A stretch of 6,797 nt of DNA from Gammaproteobacteria bacterium (GTDB lineage Bacteria > Pseudomonadota > Gammaproteobacteria > UBA6429 > Thiohalophilaceae): positions 1-6,797 of the forward strand of contig JAHEIJ010000120.1 in the NCBI GenBank assembly GCA_024639445.1, written 5' to 3'. This document shows, piece after piece, positions 1 to 6,756 of the stretch (position 1 is its first letter; every line of letters starts with the position of its first letter). The position numbers and the translations under genes were made by a program. The notes under the pieces were generated by a model, which made no database searches, was not told the origin of the DNA, and saw only the letters and a list, made by a program, of their open reading frames with translations.

Positions 1-217
1 CACTGATCCCAACGATGCCATTATCGTTGATACGATTATTTCTATGGCAAATCACCTGGGCTTAGATGTCGTGGCCGAGGGTGTTGAAACAGAGAGCCAA
101 CTACAATTTCTGAACAAAAAAGGCTGTCATACCTTTCAAGGTTACTATTTTAGCGTCCCCTTACCAAAGGATAAATTTGTAAATTACCTGGCACGACGGC
201 TGGAGATGTCGCTATGA
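1..217 (+). CDS. C-terminal end of an EAL-domain protein (probable c-di-GMP phosphodiesterase), 5' partial
   Basis: The frame opens at base 2 and runs 71 codons to a TGA at 215-217; the rest of the gene lies left of the window. The visible residues are the last part of an EAL domain. An I-V-D-T-I-I-x-M-A-x-x-L-G-L helix is followed by V-V-A-E-G-V-E-T (the conserved E-G-V-E-T metal-site loop), then Q-L-x-F-L-x-x-x-G-C, then the closing Q-G-Y-Y-F-S-x-P-L-P strand. In the family these domains hydrolyse cyclic-di-GMP to pGpG, controlling the sessile/motile switch. The E-A-L motif itself and any sensor, PAS or GGDEF domains would be upstream, so activity cannot be judged here. The remaining tail is short, so EAL is the last domain. 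Convergent with metH. Confident about the family, not about the full architecture. Confidence 0.88.
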   Translation, partial: TDPNDAIIVDTIISMANHLGLDVVAEGVETESQLQFLNKKGCHTFQGYYFSVPLPKDKFVNYLARRLEMSL

Positions 218-232
218 ATAGGCACTGATAAT

Positions 233-244
233 CAAGCTAGCTTG
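233..244. other. 12-bp perfect palindrome over the metH stop codon
   Basis: CAAGCTAGCTTG is a perfect palindrome in the EAL/metH convergent junction, and the metH stop codon (TAG on the minus strand, 237-239) lies inside it. With a four-base loop it would leave only a four-base-pair stem and no flanking T-run, so it is a poor intrinsic terminator for either gene. It may be chance. No better terminator is visible in the 19-bp gap. Confidence 0.35.
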
Positions 245-3200
245 GCTCGTATCCTAAAATGGGTGCCAACCATCTCTCGGTTTCCTCCAGACTCATTCCT
301 TTGCGTTTCGCATAGCTCTCTACCTGATCTTTATTTATTTTGCCCACAGCAAAGTAACAGGCTTCCGGATGACTGAAATACCAGCCACTCACCGAGGCTG
401 CCGGCCACATAGCATAACTCTCCGTTAATGAAACACCACTATTGGGCAGAGCATCCAGTAATTGCCATAGCACCGGTTTTTCGGTGTGATCCGGACAAGC
501 CGGGTAACCGGGAGCGGGCCGAATCCCGGTGTAATTCTCATGTACCAATTGTTCATTATTAAAATCTTTGCTGTCGATACCCTGCCGAGGCACCCACTCG
601 CCGGTTTCAAAGCCCCAGTTGATGTGCCTTACCCGATCATGCATGTGCTCGGCAAAAGCTTCGGCCAATCGATCGGCCAGCGCTTTCAGCATAATAGCGC
701 TGTAATCATCATGGGCTGCTTCGAAACGAGCAATGTGCTCATCAATACCGATACCCGTGGTTACCACAAACCCACCAATATAATCGCACTTGCCACTTTC
801 TTTGGGTGCGATAAAATCTGCCAGACAACGATTCGGTTTATCTGCTGGTTTCTCAGTCTGTTGCCGCAAATGGTGCAAGGTCGTCAACACTTTCTTACGA
901 CTATCATCCGTAAATACGTCGATATCATCATGATTCACACTGTTGGCGGGAAATATTCCAACCACTGCACGGGCTTTGAGCCATTTTTCAGTAATGACTT
1001 TCTCCAGCATGGCCTGCGCATCCTGGTAGAGTTTCTTCGCTTCCTCGCCTTTCTCCGCATCATCAAATATTTTCGGGTAGCTTCCCTTTAGCTCCCAGGT
1101 GTGAAAAAACGGTGTCCAATCTATATACGGCACCAGGAATTCCAGCGGCATATTGTCAAATATCTGCAACCCAAGGTCATTGGGGATTGACGGCGTATAG
1201 CTTGCCCAGTCAAATTGGGTTTTATTCTCACGCGCTTCTTCCAGTGTGAGCCATTTAGTCGTGGCACGACGTCCGGCATGTTTCTCACGTACCTGTTCGT
1301 ACTCCTTGCGTAGTTCCTCAACAAAGGTATTTTTCGAATCTTCACTTATCAAATTTTGAGATACACCCACAGCCCGTGACGCATCTTTCACCCAAACGGT
1401 AGCACCGTCATAATTATGCTCAATCTTCACGGCAGTATGTGCTTTGGATGTTGTCGCACCCCCAATCATCAACGGGACATCAAAATCCAGGCGTTGCATT
1501 TCCTTGGCGACATGCACCATTTCATCTAGCGAAGGGGTAATCAATCCTGACAGTCCGATGATATCGACACCTTCCTTTTGTGCGGTGTCCAGAATCTGGT
1601 TGGCCGGCACCATCACACCAAGATCGATAACTTCAAAATTATTACACTGCAGTACTACACCGACGATATTTTTCCCAATATCATGGACATCGCCTTTGAC
1701 CGTAGCCATCAGAATCTTGCCGTTACTTTGCATCCCACCTTGTTTCTCAGCTTCGATATAAGGGATCAGGTGGGCTACAGCTTTTTTCATTACACGGGCT
1801 GACTTAACGACTTGAGGCAAAAACATCTTGCCTGCGCCAAACAAATCACCAACCACATTCATGCCATCCATCAACGGACCTTCGATAACCTGGATCGGTC
1901 GGTCAAATTGCAGGCGAGCTTCTTCCGCATCATCGACGACAAAGCTGTCAATACCTTTTACCATGGCATATTCAATTCGCTTGGCCACTGGCCAGCTGCG
2001 CCACTCAAGATCTTCTTCTTTCTTACCACCGCTACCGTCGCCTTTATACTTGTCGGCCACGTCGAGTAAACGCTCTGTCGCATCAGCGCGGCGGTTGAGC
2101 ACGACATCTTCAACCGTTTCACGCAGTTCTTCAGGTAACTCATCATACACTGCCAGCTGACCGGCATTCACAATACCCATGTCCATACCCGCCTGAATGG
2201 CGTGATACAAAAATACTGCATGGATAGCTTCACGCACTGGATTATTACCACGGAAAGAAAATGAGACATTCGAGACGCCGCCACTGATCATGGCATGAGG
2301 TAAATGCTGCTTGATCCAACGCGTCGCCTCAATGAAATCCACACCATAGTTGTTATGCTCTTCAATTCCGGTAGCGACGGCGAAAATATTGGGATCGAAA
2401 ATAATGTCTTCAGACGGAAACCCGACCTGCTCGGTAAGTATGCTGTATACGCGTTGACAGATTTCTGTCTTGCGCGCATAGGTGTCGGCCTGGCCCTCTT
2501 CGTCAAAGGCCATAACGATAATCGCTGCACCATATCGCCGACAAAGGTTGGCGTGTTCAATGAACTTTTCCTCACCTTCCTTCAGGCTGATGGAATTCAC
2601 CACCCCCTTGCCTTGGATGCACTTCAATCCCGTCTCAATGATTTCCCACTTACTGGAGTCAAGCATTACCGGCACCCGGGCGATATCCGGTTCAGCCGCA
2701 ATCAGGTTCAGGAAAGTCCGCATGGCCTGCTCACCGTCAAGCATGCCTTCATCCATATTGATATCGATGATCTGCGCACCATTTTCGACTTGCTGACGCG
2801 CCACATCCAACGCTTCACTGTAGTTCTCTTCCAGAATCAGGCGCTTGAATTTGGCCGAACCGGTTACGTTGGTACGCTCACCTACATTCACGAACAAGGA
2901 ATCTTCACGAATGTTGCAGGCCTCGAGACCACTCAAACGACATTCCACCGGCACTTTTGGCACTGGGCGTGGCGGATACTGACTGACTGCCTCAGCAATG
3001 GCGCGGATGTGGGCCGGTGTTGTGCCGCAACAACCCCCAACAATATTAACGAAACCGTTCCTGGCCCAGTCACCGATTTCTTCCGCCAGCATTTCCGGCG
3101 TTTCGTCAAAGCCACCAAATGCATTAGGCAAGCCGGCATTGGGGTGAACATTGATGCAGCTATCAGCGATACCAGACAATTCCTCCACATGCGGCCGCAA

Positions 3201-3941
3201 CTCTTTAGCACCGAGGGCACAGTTGAAGCCGAAACTCACCGGCTTAATATGGCGGAGCGAATTCCAGAAGGCCTCCGGCGTCTGACCGGTAAGAATGCGG
3301 CCACTGGCATCGGTGATAGTGCCGGAGATCACAACAGGCAATTTAATCTTGTTCGCTTCGAAAAATTCATCAATCGCAAACAATGCTGCCTTGGCATTAA
3401 GGGTGTCGAACACCGTTTCCACCAGCACAATATCAACACCACCATCAATCAAGCCCTGCAGGGAGACAGTGTAGGCCTCGCGCAACTGATCGAAAGTCAC
3501 ATCACGGGCCCCAGGATCGTTCACGTCCTTAGACATGGAAGCGGTCACTGGCATCGGACCCAGTACCCCGGCGACAAAACGTGGTTTATCAGCATTGCTA
3601 TAGGTATCTGCGGCTTCACGTGCCACCTGTGCAGCCGCAACATTCAATTCGTAAACCAGCTCCTGCATGCCATAATCAGCCATGCCATAGGCATTTGCAT
3701 TGAAAGTATTGGTCTCAATGATGTCAGCACCAGCTTCGAGATATTCGGAATGAATTTCTTTGATAATCTGTGGCTGGGAGAGAACCAGCAGGTCGTTGTT
3801 ACCTTTCAGATCTGACGGCCAGTCTTTAAAGCGCTCGCCACGATAGCCGTCTTCATCCAGGTTGTAAGCCTGGATCATGGTCCCCATTGCTCCATCCAGA
3901 ATAAGGATGCGTTCCGTAAGAAGTTGTTCAAGTTTGCTCAT
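237..3941 (-). CDS. metH: Cobalamin-dependent methionine synthase (5-methyltetrahydrofolate--homocysteine methyltransferase)
   Basis: Cytosolic enzyme that moves the methyl group of 5-methyltetrahydrofolate to homocysteine via methylcobalamin, giving methionine and tetrahydrofolate. All four modules are present over 1234 residues (E. coli about 1227). The homocysteine domain (about 10-325) has L-D-G-A-M-G-T-M and zinc ligands C241, C304 and C305 (G-G-C-C-G). The pterin domain (about 345-610) has N-V-G-E-R-T-N-V-T-G. The cap and B12 domain (about 640-885) has D-V-H-D-I-G with cobalt-ligand H753, S-G-L-I-T-P-S and I-G-G-A-T. The reactivation domain (about 900-1234) has D941 in D-W-T-P-F-F, R-P-A-P-G-Y with R1141 and Y1146, and S-G-W-Y-F-S-H-P. 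No residue expected for activity is missing. Start: ATG at 3939-3941 gives M-S-K-L-E-Q-L, matching known MetH N-termini. An in-frame ATG at 3998 would add 19 unconserved residues but has a better Shine-Dalgarno. No cobalamin riboswitch fits upstream. Divergent from the ttcA-like gene. Confidence 0.97.
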   Translation of the reverse strand: MSKLEQLLTERILILDGAMGTMIQAYNLDEDGYRGERFKDWPSDLKGNNDLLVLSQPQIIKEIHSEYLEAGADIIETNTFNANAYGMADYGMQELVYELNVAAAQVAREAADTYSNADKPRFVAGVLGPMPVTASMSKDVNDPGARDVTFDQLREAYTVSLQGLIDGGVDIVLVETVFDTLNAKAALFAIDEFFEANKIKLPVVISGTITDASGRILTGQTPEAFWNSLRHIKPVSFGFNCALGAKELRPHVEELSGIADSCINVHPNAGLPNAFGGFDETPEMLAEEIGDWARNGFVNIVGGCCGTTPAHIRAIAEAVSQYPPRPVPKVPVECRLSGLEACNIREDSLFVNVGERTNVTGSAKFKRLILEENYSEALDVARQQVENGAQIIDINMDEGMLDGEQAMRTFLNLIAAEPDIARVPVMLDSSKWEIIETGLKCIQGKGVVNSISLKEGEEKFIEHANLCRRYGAAIIVMAFDEEGQADTYARKTEICQRVYSILTEQVGFPSEDIIFDPNIFAVATGIEEHNNYGVDFIEATRWIKQHLPHAMISGGVSNVSFSFRGNNPVREAIHAVFLYHAIQAGMDMGIVNAGQLAVYDELPEELRETVEDVVLNRRADATERLLDVADKYKGDGSGGKKEEDLEWRSWPVAKRIEYAMVKGIDSFVVDDAEEARLQFDRPIQVIEGPLMDGMNVVGDLFGAGKMFLPQVVKSARVMKKAVAHLIPYIEAEKQGGMQSNGKILMATVKGDVHDIGKNIVGVVLQCNNFEVIDLGVMVPANQILDTAQKEGVDIIGLSGLITPSLDEMVHVAKEMQRLDFDVPLMIGGATTSKAHTAVKIEHNYDGATVWVKDASRAVGVSQNLISEDSKNTFVEELRKEYEQVREKHAGRRATTKWLTLEEARENKTQFDWASYTPSIPNDLGLQIFDNMPLEFLVPYIDWTPFFHTWELKGSYPKIFDDAEKGEEAKKLYQDAQAMLEKVITEKWLKARAVVGIFPANSVNHDDIDVFTDDSRKKVLTTLHHLRQQTEKPADKPNRCLADFIAPKESGKCDYIGGFVVTTGIGIDEHIARFEAAHDDYSAIMLKALADRLAEAFAEHMHDRVRHINWGFETGEWVPRQGIDSKDFNNEQLVHENYTGIRPAPGYPACPDHTEKPVLWQLLDALPNSGVSLTESYAMWPAASVSGWYFSHPEACYFAVGKINKDQVESYAKRKGMSLEETERWLAPILGYEPS

Positions 3942-4049
3942 AGGGTTCTGCTTTTCACTACGCCTTGCCATAACTGATTTAGCCGCGCAGTTTAGCATGG
4001 CTGACCTTGATCTGGCGCCTTAAGAACACCACCGTTACACTTCGTATCC
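3942..4049. promoter_or_regulatory. Divergent intergenic region between metH and the ttcA-like gene
   Basis: This 108-bp gap must hold the promoters of both divergent genes, but I see no convincing -35/-10 pair for either. Weak minus-strand hints are a TAAACT (-10-like, within 3987-3996) and an AAGG six bases before the ATG at 3998. On the plus strand, TTGATC (4007-4012) and TACACT (4036-4041) are 23 bp apart, too far for a normal sigma-70 promoter. Overlapping palindromes GGCGCC and CTTAAG occur at 4014-4024. No MetR half-site pair and no room for a cobalamin or SAM riboswitch. The ttcA-like start has no clear Shine-Dalgarno. Confidence 0.4.
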
Positions 4050-4787
4050 ATGAGCGAGGAAACTAAATTACCCAAGGCCCTGTTACGACCTATCGGCCAG
4101 GCGCTGGTCGAGCACCGTATGATCGAAGAGGGTGACCGGGTACTACTGGGTATATCCGGGGGTAAGGATTCACTCTCACTATTGCATTGCCTGATGCATT
4201 TTCAGCGCCATGCCCCCATTCATTTCGAGCTGGCGGCCATCACAGTTGATCCGCAAGTGGAAGACTTCGATCCCTCTGGCCTCAAGCCCTATCTGGCCGA
4301 GCTGGGTATACCCTTTTTTTACGAAAGCCAGCCTATTGCTGAACAGGCCAGAACCCAGATGAAGGGCGATTCCTTCTGTGCCTACTGCTCGCGCATGAAG
4401 CGCGGCATCATGTATTCCACCTGTCGGCGGGAAGGGTATAACGTCCTGGCCCTGGCACAGCACCTGGATGATCTGGCTGAGAGCTTCCTGATGTCGGCCT
4501 TCCGCGGCGGTCAACTGAGCACCATGAAGGCGAATTACACCAACCGTGACGGCGATGTACGCATCATTCGGCCCATGATTTATGTGCGTGAACGGCAGAC
4601 TGAAGACTTTGCCCTCGCCGCGGGGCTACCGGTAATTCCGGACAACTGCCCGGCCTGTTTTGCCAAACCTACTGAGCGGGCCCACATGAAAAGCCTTTTA
4701 GCACAGGAAGAATCCCACAATAGGCATCTTTTCAAGAGTATTTTGCGGGCAATTACCCCACTTTTATCTAGAAAAGATGCGGGATAA
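4050..4787 (+). CDS. TtcA-family PP-loop protein, probable tRNA 2-thiocytidine synthetase (short form)
   Basis: 245 residues. The N-terminus M-I-E-E-G-D-R-V leads into the PP-loop S-G-G-K-D-S (36-41), which binds ATP to adenylate the target base. C110 and C113 sit in C-A-Y-C-S-R-M-K-R-G-I, equivalent to the C-x-x-C-S-R-x-x-R-G-I of TtcA. H-L-D-D is at 138-141, and C200/C203 in C-P-A-C match the distal CxxC. In E. coli TtcA, the first pair plus the first Cys of the second pair hold a [4Fe-4S] cluster used to thiolate C32 of some tRNAs; all three are present here. The protein is shorter than E. coli TtcA (about 311), lacking the N-terminal extension and about 50 C-terminal residues. The region after G-G-Q-L is diverged, so a paralogue with a different target is possible. 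Start: the only ATG after the in-frame TGA at 4008-4010 that precedes the conserved region; no clear Shine-Dalgarno. Its last codons form one arm of an inverted repeat. Confidence 0.85.
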   Translation: MSEETKLPKALLRPIGQALVEHRMIEEGDRVLLGISGGKDSLSLLHCLMHFQRHAPIHFELAAITVDPQVEDFDPSGLKPYLAELGIPFFYESQPIAEQARTQMKGDSFCAYCSRMKRGIMYSTCRREGYNVLALAQHLDDLAESFLMSAFRGGQLSTMKANYTNRDGDVRIIRPMIYVRERQTEDFALAAGLPVIPDNCPACFAKPTERAHMKSLLAQEESHNRHLFKSILRAITPLLSRKDAG

Positions 4788-4835
4788 GGTCAAACATTGC
4801 AATTAATAACTAACATCTAATAAAAGTGGGTAATT
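4751..4835. repeat. Imperfect inverted repeat spanning the 3' end of the ttcA-like gene
   Basis: The left arm (4751-4772, starting AATTACCCCACTTTTAT) and right arm (4816-4835, ending GTGGGTAATT) are reverse complements over 20 positions, with two single-C bulges on the left side. They are separated by 43 nt that include the TAA stop (4785-4787) and an ATTGCAAT palindrome (4796-4803). The left arm is coding (residues A-I-T-P-L-L-S-R). The right arm runs into TTTT (4834-4837). The transcript could fold into a long stem that protects or helps end the mRNA, but the loop is too long and the stem too AU-rich for a textbook intrinsic terminator. A small MITE-like insertion is an alternative; I see no target-site duplication. 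Confidence 0.6.
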
Positions 4836-4846
4836 TTATACAAATA

Positions 4847-4867
4847 TTGACACTTATTGGTACCAAT
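4847..4867 (+). promoter_or_regulatory. Consensus-like -35 hexamer next to a 12-bp palindrome upstream of the acyltransferase
   Basis: TTGACA at 4847-4852 is a perfect sigma-70 -35 match, followed 3 bp later by ATTGGTACCAAT (4856-4867), a perfect palindrome. Allowing a TT bulge, CAC and GTG extend the symmetry outward. That is where an operator would sit in the promoter spacer. However, no acceptable -10 hexamer lies 16-18 bp downstream (about 4869-4876 reads GGGTCT-like), so a complete promoter is not shown. I cannot assign the palindrome to a regulator. Confidence 0.35.
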
Positions 4868-4900
4868 GTGGGTCTGTATTTGGTTATTTTTAATCGATAC

Positions 4901-4921
4901 GTATGACTCAAATTCTCATAC
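4901..4921. promoter_or_regulatory. Hyphenated palindrome just before the acyltransferase start, possible operator
   Basis: GTATGA (4901-4906) and TCATAC (4916-4921) are perfect reverse complements separated by 9 bp, ending 10 bp before the ATG at 4932. A further perfect 8-bp palindrome, ATACGTAT, overlaps the left half at 4897-4904. CATACT (4917-4922) resembles a -10 hexamer, which would start transcription only a few bases before the ATG, but no -35 accompanies it. Operator function is inferred from position and symmetry only. Confidence 0.3.
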
Positions 4922-4931
4922 TATATAAAGC

Positions 4932-5807
4932 ATGTTGCTGATTTTTCTGAAACTCTTTGCCTGGCTGCCATTACCCCTGTTGCATGCCGTCGCCCACCCA
5001 TTGGGCTGGTTGCTCTATGGCCTTCAAACAAGGCAGCGTTACTATACCGAGACCAACCTGGCATTGTGCTTCCCGGAACTCTCCGAGACCGAGCGGCGGC
5101 GCCTCACACGAGGCAGCCTGATAGAAACCGTCAAAGTGCTGCTGGAATATCCGCTGTTATTTCTGGGCCGCCGCAATCGCGTTCTCAATCTGGTAAAGGA
5201 AGTCAGTGGTGAATCCTTGTTAAAGGATGGACTGGCTCGGGGCAAAGGCGTGATAGCCCTCGTCCCCCATCTCGGGAACTGGGAAGTGACAAACTTGTAT
5301 ACTTCACGGCATTACCCCATAACCAGTATGTATCGGCCGCAACGTCACCCTGGCATGGATACTATATTCAAGCAAGGACGGGAACGTTTCGGGGCGCAAT
5401 TGGTACCCTCCAATAACAAGGGCATGCGCGATTTATTACGCAGCCTGCAGCAGGGCAAGCTGATTGGTGCCTTACCGGATCAGAACCCGGGCGCCGGCAC
5501 GGGTGTATTTGTACCTTTTTTCGGCGTCAATACCTATACCCCGGTTTTTGCCGGACGCCTGGCAAACCGTACCGGTGCAAGCGTGGTGATGGTGGTAGCC
5601 GAACGCCTGCCCTGGGGTCGCGGCTTCCGGATTAAATTTAGCCCCGCCAGTGAAAGCATCAATTGCCCTGACAATAATGAAGCGGCAACCAGCATAAATC
5701 GCGATTTACAAAAGATTATTCGTGCAAATCCGATGCAGTACTGGTGGAGTTACAACCGTTTTCGTACCCGACCGGAAGGTGAGCCCCCCATCTATCGTTC
5801 TAAATAA
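4932..5807 (+). CDS. LpxL/HtrB-family lysophospholipid (lipid A-type) acyltransferase
   Basis: 291 residues, close to the family's roughly 300. Members sit on the inner face of the cytoplasmic membrane and transfer a secondary fatty acyl chain from acyl-ACP to a lipid A precursor; some relatives acylate other lipids. A hydrophobic N-terminal segment (2-30, rich in L, P and W) anchors the protein. H-L-G-N-W-E at 113-118 is the catalytic H-x4-D/E motif (H113, E118). M-Y-R-P-Q-R-H-P at 133-140 is the substrate-site block, L-P-D-Q-N-P-G lies at 181-187, and Q-Y-W-W-S-Y-N-R-F-R-T-R-P at 269-281 is the characteristic C-terminal block. No part appears missing. Start: an in-frame TAA at 4926-4928 excludes upstream starts and the hydrophobic segment begins immediately. 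No Shine-Dalgarno is evident, so translation may be weak or from a short leader. Sequence alone does not separate LpxL, LpxM or LpxP, so no symbol is given. Convergent with the downstream kinase (8-bp gap). Confidence 0.92.
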   Translation: MLLIFLKLFAWLPLPLLHAVAHPLGWLLYGLQTRQRYYTETNLALCFPELSETERRRLTRGSLIETVKVLLEYPLLFLGRRNRVLNLVKEVSGESLLKDGLARGKGVIALVPHLGNWEVTNLYTSRHYPITSMYRPQRHPGMDTIFKQGRERFGAQLVPSNNKGMRDLLRSLQQGKLIGALPDQNPGAGTGVFVPFFGVNTYTPVFAGRLANRTGASVVMVVAERLPWGRGFRIKFSPASESINCPDNNEAATSINRDLQKIIRANPMQYWWSYNRFRTRPEGEPPIYRSK

Positions 5808-5815
5808 ACAGCCGA

Positions 5816-6697
5816 CTAACGTAAGTCACTTAGCAATTGCTCAGTCATTCGCTCTGCCTGCCTGGCATAGCCTCCACCGAACATATTAAAGTGATTCAGG
5901 ATGTGATAAAGGTTGTAGAAGGTTTTTCGCACCCGGTAACCACTGTCCAGTGGCCAGGTTTCATTATAAGCCGCATAAAAACGTTGCGAAAATCCGCCGA
6001 ACAATTCGGTCATGGCCATGTCTGCTTCCCGATCACCATAATAGACCGCCGGGTCAAAGATAATTGGTTCGCCTGCTCGAGTAACTGCGTAGTTACCCGA
6101 CCAGAGATCCCCGTGCAGCAAAGATGGGATCGGCTGATAATCGGTGAACAAGTCGGGCATCATATATATTAATTGTTCACCCTTGTGCAGCAAACTACTC
6201 GGGCCACCTCGTTGTTCAGCCAGTTCAAGTTGATATCCAAGCCGATGTGCTCGCCAGAATTCCAACCAGTCATTCCTGGGAGTGTTCGGTTGCGGGGTAG
6301 AACCGATGGTGTTATCGCGGTGCCAGCCAAACTTATCACGGGTATGTTGATGCATTCGAGCAAGTTGCTGACCGAAGTTTTCTGCTGCGCCGCTATGTCC
6401 GCCTCCGCCCACAAAATACTCCATGACCAGATAGGCCTGACTCCCTTCCACCCCGGTACAAACCGGTACAGGTACCCTGATGGCGCGCGCGGCAGCCAAT
6501 GCTTGCAAGCCATCCGCTTCCGCCTCGAACATATCGAGTCGCTCGGCACGATTCAGCTTTATGAAATAGCTTTGCCTGTCACCTAGCAATTGATAGGCAC
6601 TGTTAATACAGCCACCACCAATACTATCGGCACGTTGGAGATAAAATGGCTCGCCGCTCGCCGCAGTGATGGCCTCCGCAATGTGATTCCAGTTCAT
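5816..6697 (-). CDS. Fructosamine kinase / ketosamine-3-kinase family protein (YniA/FN3K-like)
   Basis: 293 residues; bacterial members and human FN3K are about 290-310. The family phosphorylates ketoamines (Amadori products) on protein or small-molecule amines at the sugar 3-OH, making the adduct unstable and reversing glycation; it acts in the cytosol. Seen here: glycine-rich loop S-I-G-G-G-C-I-N (25-32), ATP-contacting K47 in F-I-K-L-N, helix glutamate in M-F-E-A-E (56-60), hinge M-E-Y-F (92-95), catalytic H-G-D-L-W-S-G-N (195-202, D197), metal-binding D215 in F-D-P-A-V-Y-Y-G-D-R-E-A-D, and F-G-G-F (233-236). The loop cysteine C30 matches the FN3K position reported as redox-sensitive. Start: ATG at 6695-6697 begins the usual M-N-W family N-terminus. 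The upstream TATAAGCA is a weak ribosome site. Bacterial substrates are poorly known; another small-molecule kinase role is possible but less likely. Confidence 0.93.
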   Translation of the reverse strand: MNWNHIAEAITAASGEPFYLQRADSIGGGCINSAYQLLGDRQSYFIKLNRAERLDMFEAEADGLQALAAARAIRVPVPVCTGVEGSQAYLVMEYFVGGGGHSGAAENFGQQLARMHQHTRDKFGWHRDNTIGSTPQPNTPRNDWLEFWRAHRLGYQLELAEQRGGPSSLLHKGEQLIYMMPDLFTDYQPIPSLLHGDLWSGNYAVTRAGEPIIFDPAVYYGDREADMAMTELFGGFSQRFYAAYNETWPLDSGYRVRKTFYNLYHILNHFNMFGGGYARQAERMTEQLLSDLR

Positions 6698-6715
6698 TGC
6701 TTATACTCAAATATC

Positions 6716-6731
6716 GTTTAAACCAGGTTTA
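6716..6731. promoter_or_regulatory. Overlapping palindromes upstream of the fructosamine kinase gene
   Basis: GTTTAAAC (6716-6723) is a perfect 8-bp palindrome, overlapping TAAACC-A-GGTTTA (6719-6731), a 13-bp symmetric site. Both lie 18-34 bp upstream of the minus-strand ATG at 6697, in the AT-rich region where the promoter should be. GATATT on the minus strand (6710-6715) could be a weak -10, but I find no partner -35. A repressor site is possible but unproven. Confidence 0.3.
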
Positions 6732-6756
6732 TTATTTCATAATTGCTTAGCTGATA

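Noticed and set aside
486..1091. 201-aa plus-strand open frame antisense to the metH C-terminus
   Set aside because: Same codon-aligned antisense frame; no recognisable domain and no good ribosome site noted.
2304..3815. 503-aa plus-strand open frame inside metH
   Set aside because: Exactly codon-aligned antisense to metH, which is a full-length, strongly conserved gene. The product shows no recognisable domain and the openness follows from codon bias.
3942..4049. Cobalamin or SAM riboswitch upstream of metH
   Set aside because: The gap is only 108 bp and is shared with a divergent gene. No B12-box or SAM-riboswitch core is visible.
5837..6172. Plus-strand frame of 111 aa within the kinase gene
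   Set aside because: Lies wholly opposite conserved kinase motifs; no recognisable protein features.
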